A DNA stretch of 15,410 nt from JAENVT01 sp031412355 (GTDB taxonomy: Bacteria > Actinomycetota > Acidimicrobiia > Acidimicrobiales > Ilumatobacteraceae). The stretch is from contig JANOCR010000076.1 in the NCBI GenBank assembly GCA_031412355.1, forward strand, positions 1 to 15,410, read 5' to 3'. Below, in pieces: positions 12,891 through 15,410 of this stretch. A program made the translations under genes and the position numbers. Each line of letters begins with the position of its first letter. Position 1 is the stretch's first letter. The notes under the pieces were generated by a model, which searched no databases, was not told the origin of the DNA, and saw only the letters and a list, made by a program, of their open reading frames with translations.

Positions 12891-13988
12891 ATGACAGTTT
12901 CAGCGATCGTGCTGGCGGCGGGCGAGGGCTCGCGAATGCGATCCGCTCGTCCGAAACCGTTGCATCAGATCTGTGGCCGCCCGATGGTGATGCACGTCAT
13001 CCACGCCCTTGCCGAGCTCGATGTCGATCGAACGGTAGTGGTCGTCGGCCACGGCGCCGAACGGGTGACCAAGAAGGTGCAGGAGCAGGCGCCGGGATGG
13101 GCCCATGTGACGTTCGTCGAGCAGAGCGTTCAGCGCGGCACGGGCGATGCAGCCATGGTCGGGATGACCGCAATTCCGGGCGACGACCTCGACGACAATT
13201 CCACCATCATCGTCCTGCCAGGCGACACGCCGCTGCTACGCGCCGAGACCTTGCGCCAGCTGGTCGTAACCCACCTCACCAGCGGCAACGCAGCGACCGC
13301 AATCACGTCGGTTCTCGAAGACCCCACCGGTTATGGCCGGGTGCTGCGGGCACCGTCGAAGCTCGGCGACGGGCGCCTGTTACAGGTGGTCGAGCAACGC
13401 GACGCCAACCTCGAGACGCTTGCGATCCGCGAGGTGTGGACCAGCATGTGCGCCTTTCGACGCGACCTCCTCGGTCCAGCCCTTCGCCGGCTCAGCCCCG
13501 ACAACAGCCAGGGCGAGTACTACCTGACCGACGTTGTCGAGGTGTTGGCTGGCATGGGCCACCAGATCGGCACGGTGCAGGCTCCCGAGGCCGAAACCCG
13601 CGGGGTCAACGACCGTTGGCAACTGGCGCTCGCCGAACGCGAGCTTCGCCATCGCACGAATCGCAACTGGTTGCTGAACGGCGTGACCATGCTGGATCCA
13701 CGCCAGACGTTCATCGACGTCACCGTGCAACTCGGGCGCGATGTCACGCTGTATCCGGGCACGATCCTGCAGGGCAACACGGTGGTCGGCGACGGTTGCG
13801 AGATCGGCCCCGACACCCGTCTCGTCGATTGTGTGGTCGGCGCACGGGCAATGGTCGAGAACAGTGTTGGTCGTGACAGCGAGATCGGCGAGGACGCTCA
13901 CGTGGGCCCATATGCCCACCTCGCGCCTGGCACATCGGTGCCTTCTTCGGCTTCGACGGGGGCGTTCTACACTGCACCTGCCGACTAG
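12891..13988 (+). CDS. glmU: GlmU uridylyltransferase, C-terminally truncated (acetyltransferase site missing)
   Basis: GlmU normally acetylates GlcN-1-P and then makes UDP-GlcNAc for peptidoglycan. The N-terminal pyrophosphorylase domain is intact: LAAGEGSRMRSARPKPLH (8-25), QRGTGDA (81-87), LPGDTPLL (109-116, D112), GYGRV (147-151), EYYLTDVVEVL (209-219) and GVNDR (238-242, N240). The left-handed beta-helix starts at about 265 but stops at HVGPYAHLAPGTSV (337-350), followed by an unrelated 15-residue tail to TAG. Total length is 365 residues, against about 450-490 usually. All acetyltransferase residues equivalent to E. coli K351, H363, Y366, N377, N386 and K392 are absent. The Arg of the LRPG motif (E. 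coli R333) is A345, which suggests long-standing rather than recent loss. Other frames in 13920-14006 give no beta-helix. prs starts 18 nt later. Confidence 0.92.
   Translation: MTVSAIVLAAGEGSRMRSARPKPLHQICGRPMVMHVIHALAELDVDRTVVVVGHGAERVTKKVQEQAPGWAHVTFVEQSVQRGTGDAAMVGMTAIPGDDLDDNSTIIVLPGDTPLLRAETLRQLVVTHLTSGNAATAITSVLEDPTGYGRVLRAPSKLGDGRLLQVVEQRDANLETLAIREVWTSMCAFRRDLLGPALRRLSPDNSQGEYYLTDVVEVLAGMGHQIGTVQAPEAETRGVNDRWQLALAERELRHRTNRNWLLNGVTMLDPRQTFIDVTVQLGRDVTLYPGTILQGNTVVGDGCEIGPDTRLVDCVVGARAMVENSVGRDSEIGEDAHVGPYAHLAPGTSVPSSASTGAFYTAPAD
13968..13973 (+). promoter_or_regulatory. Candidate -10 element for prs inside the glmU 3' tail
   Basis: TACACT lies within the non-homologous tail of glmU, 33 nt before the prs ATG. 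The -35 is unclear (TTCTTC at 13943-13948 would need a 19-bp spacer). If used, it would give a ~26-nt leader with GCGGAG as ribosome site. Confidence 0.3.
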
Positions 13989-14006
13989 GTACCGCGGAGC
14001 CCCCAC

Positions 14007-14996
14007 ATGGAAAAGTTCACGACCAAGCGCATGTCGCTCTTCTCGGGGCGCACGCACCCAGCTCTGGCTGAAGAGGTGGCGATGAACCTGGGTATCGAGC
14101 TCGGCGATCCCAACCTGGTGCAGTTCGCCAACGGCGAGATTCGCCCCCGGTTCACCGAGAGCATTCGTGGCAGCGACGTGTTCATCATGCAGACACACTG
14201 CGGCAGCGACGAGCACAGCATCAACGACTCGATCATGGAACAACTGATCATGATCGACACCGCCTATCGTGCTTCCGCCAAGCGGATAACCGCGGTGTGC
14301 CCGTTCTATGGATACGCCCGGCAGGATCGCAAGGCCGAGGGTCGCGAACCAATCACGGCCAGGCTGATCGCCGACCTTTTCAAGGCCGCCGGCGCCAAGC
14401 GAATGGTCTCGATCGACCTGCACAGTGGTCAGATCCAGGGATTCTTCGAGGGTCCCGTCGACCACCTCACCGCCACGCCCGTGCTCGAGAACTACGTGCG
14501 CCAGCACGCCCACGAGCCGGTGATCGTGTCGCCCGATGCCGGGCGCATCAAGGTCGCCGCGCGCATGGCCGAGCACCTCGGCGATCTCGGCGCCGACCTG
14601 GCCTTCATCTACAAGCGTCGGCCGAAGGGCACCACCAACCAGGCCGAAGCCAAGGAAGTGATCGGCGATGTCGACGGCCGGTTGTGCATCCTGACCGACG
14701 ACATGATCGACAGCGGTGGCACCATCACCAGCGCAGCCGACATCTTGCTGCAGCGCGGCGCCACCGAGGTGTGGGCAATGGCCACACACGGGGTGCTCAG
14801 CGGGCCGGCCGTCGATCGGTTGAAGAACGCGCCGATCAGCCGGGTGGTGCTGACCAACACGTTGCCGCTGCCTCCGGAGAAGCAGATCGACAAGATCGAG
14901 GTGCTGTCGATCGCTCCGCTGATCGCCGACGCCCTGAACGCAGTGTTCGACGACACCAGCGTCAGCGAGATCTTCGGCGGCGAAAACCAGGGCTGA
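14007..14996 (+). CDS. prs: Ribose-phosphate pyrophosphokinase (PRPP synthetase)
   Basis: Prs makes PRPP from ribose-5-phosphate and ATP, for purine, pyrimidine, His, Trp and NAD synthesis. The 329-residue protein has FANGEIRPRF (40-49), the ATP-site PFYGYARQDRKAEGREPITA (99-118), SIDLHSGQIQGFF (135-147), VSPDAGRIKVA (174-184) and the PRPP loop LTDDMIDSGGTIT (229-241). Length is in the family range. ATG 14007 is preceded by GCGGAG (13995-13999 region), 7 nt away. It follows glmU by 18 nt as in other actinobacteria, linking UDP-GlcNAc and PRPP synthesis in one unit. Its stop codon lies inside an imperfect inverted repeat (14985-15004). Confidence 0.97.
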   Translation: MEKFTTKRMSLFSGRTHPALAEEVAMNLGIELGDPNLVQFANGEIRPRFTESIRGSDVFIMQTHCGSDEHSINDSIMEQLIMIDTAYRASAKRITAVCPFYGYARQDRKAEGREPITARLIADLFKAAGAKRMVSIDLHSGQIQGFFEGPVDHLTATPVLENYVRQHAHEPVIVSPDAGRIKVAARMAEHLGDLGADLAFIYKRRPKGTTNQAEAKEVIGDVDGRLCILTDDMIDSGGTITSAADILLQRGATEVWAMATHGVLSGPAVDRLKNAPISRVVLTNTLPLPPEKQIDKIEVLSIAPLIADALNAVFDDTSVSEIFGGENQG

Positions 14997-15004
14997 CCCG
15001 GGTT
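14985..15004. terminator. Weak imperfect hairpin at the prs stop
   Basis: AACC-A-GGG (14985-14992) can pair with CCC-G-GGTT (14997-15004) around a CTGA loop, with one internal A/G mismatch. It spans the prs TGA. There is no U-tract. It could be a weak terminator ahead of the rplY promoter, or chance. Confidence 0.25.
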
Positions 15005-15015
15005 CCACCACGCCG

Positions 15016-15044
15016 TTGGTCACGACAAGCCGCGGCGCTAGGCT
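15016..15044 (+). promoter_or_regulatory. Candidate sigma-70 promoter for rplY
   Basis: TTGGTC (15016-15021) and TAGGCT (15039-15044) are separated by exactly 17 bp. The start point would be near 15051, giving a ~50-nt leader before ATG 15101. This is the best-formed promoter in the window by eye. Confidence 0.55.
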
Positions 15045-15100
15045 TGCCAACCGTTCTGGATCACTGATGATCGCAGACAAGATCGCTTCGAGGCCCTGTC

Positions 15101-15410
15101 ATGTCGCAAACCACACTCACCGCTACGCCCCGCACCGGTTCGGGCACGCCCACGGCTCGCCGGCTGCGCGCCGAAGGGCACATTCCCGGTGTTCTGTATG
15201 GCCGCGGCATGGAGCCCATCAGCGTCACGGTCGAGCGCCGAGAGCTCCGTTTGGCACTCAGCGGCCCCGCAGGTGCCAACACCGTGCTCGACCTGCAGGT
15301 CGGTGGTAACAGCTACCCCGCGGTCATACAGAACACCGGGAATGTGCCCTTCGGCGCGCAGCCGGCGAGCAGTGGGCGTACCCGAACCGGTGCGGGGCGT
15401 AGCGGTGAGT
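15101..15410 (+). CDS. rplY: 50S ribosomal protein L25/general stress protein Ctc (partial, 3' end aberrant)
   Basis: L25 binds 5S rRNA in the large subunit. From ATG 15101 the frame reads MSQTTLTATPRTGSG..., then the L25 signature ARRLRAEGHIPGVLYGRG (19-36) and ANTVLDLQVGGNSYPAVI (59-76), good L25 sequence to about 15328. After PAVI the expected continuation (a KDVQ-type segment and the HVDF motif) is replaced by QNTGNVPFG..., because the DNA from about 15325 onward is an inverted copy of the gene's own start. The frame is open to the window end but residues after ~76 should not be trusted. The start has AGG about 7 nt upstream (15091-15093). Whether the full protein carries the C-terminal Ctc/TL5 domain cannot be seen. 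Confidence 0.88.
   Translation, partial: MSQTTLTATPRTGSGTPTARRLRAEGHIPGVLYGRGMEPISVTVERRELRLALSGPAGANTVLDLQVGGNSYPAVIQNTGNVPFGAQPASSGRTRTGAGRSGE
15115..15410. repeat. Long inverted repeat (fold-back) at the window end
   Basis: Bases 15115-15207 and 15318-15410 are reverse complements over 93 bp with three mismatches (pairs 15201/15324, 15154/15371 and 15145/15380), around a 110-bp spacer. Positions sum to 30525 along the whole arm, so there are no gaps. The right arm runs to the last base of the window. Since it destroys the L25 coding sequence, a chimeric fold-back is the likeliest explanation. T15324 fits the expected L25 codon (GTC in PAVI) and not the copied arm, so the junction is probably at about 15325-15328 within a short homology. 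Confidence 0.95.

Noticed and set aside
13920..14006. A frameshift as the cause of the short GlmU
   Set aside because: Neither of the other two forward frames reads as left-handed beta-helix, and there is no room before prs for the missing ~100 residues.
13380..15080. A 566-codon open frame on the minus strand across glmU, prs and rplY upstream DNA
   Set aside because: It runs antisense to well-supported glmU and prs and has no recognisable motifs. Long antisense frames are expected in high-GC coding DNA.
1..15410. CRISPR arrays, insertion sequences, rRNA genes or riboswitches
   Set aside because: No regularly spaced repeats, transposase ORFs, rRNA sequence or recognisable riboswitch core was seen; the only long repeat is the terminal fold-back.

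Overview
This window looks like chromosomal DNA from a high-GC actinobacterium, most likely of the Acidimicrobiia/Ilumatobacter kind. The evidence is the strong G/C bias at third codon positions, frequent GTG starts, a very small mycobacterial-type ribosomal protein (bS22-like), a DUF222-HNH protein, and the actinobacterial gene orders rsmI...metG-tatD-X-rsmA-ispE and tRNA-Gln-glmU-prs-rplY. The taxonomic placement is inference from gene content only.

Layout. 1-981 is the 3' part of a class III (glutamate-1-semialdehyde aminomutase-like) aminotransferase. It overlaps convergently with trmB (minus strand). A DUF192 gene, rsmI and a HAD-IB phosphatase gene then run forward with overlapping ends (about 1.7-3.7 kb). 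After a promoter region with a possible 14-codon leader ORF comes the housekeeping run metG-tatD-(membrane-anchored double-psi beta-barrel-like protein)-rsmA-ispE (3.9-8.3 kb). This run handles methionyl-tRNA charging, TatD nuclease activity, an envelope function, 16S rRNA dimethylation and isoprenoid precursor synthesis.

From 8.3 to 12.7 kb the core order is interrupted by accessory genes. These are a 32-residue bS22-like protein on the minus strand, a 60-residue protein with 16 acidic and no basic residues, a peptidoglycan-binding-domain protein without a signal peptide, a GNAT acetyltransferase and a four-helix membrane protein on the minus strand, a DUF222-HNH protein, a doubtful 65-codon minus-strand ORF and a second GNAT.

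The core order resumes at 12.75 kb with tRNA-Gln(UUG), glmU, prs and rplY. GlmU makes UDP-GlcNAc for the cell wall, Prs makes PRPP, and rplY encodes ribosomal protein L25. GlmU is C-terminally truncated and has lost the acetyltransferase active site. The last ~90 bp are an inverted near-copy of the start of rplY (93-bp arms, 3 mismatches). The L25 homology ends where the copy begins, so the right end looks like a fold-back assembly or sequencing chimera, not real rplY sequence.
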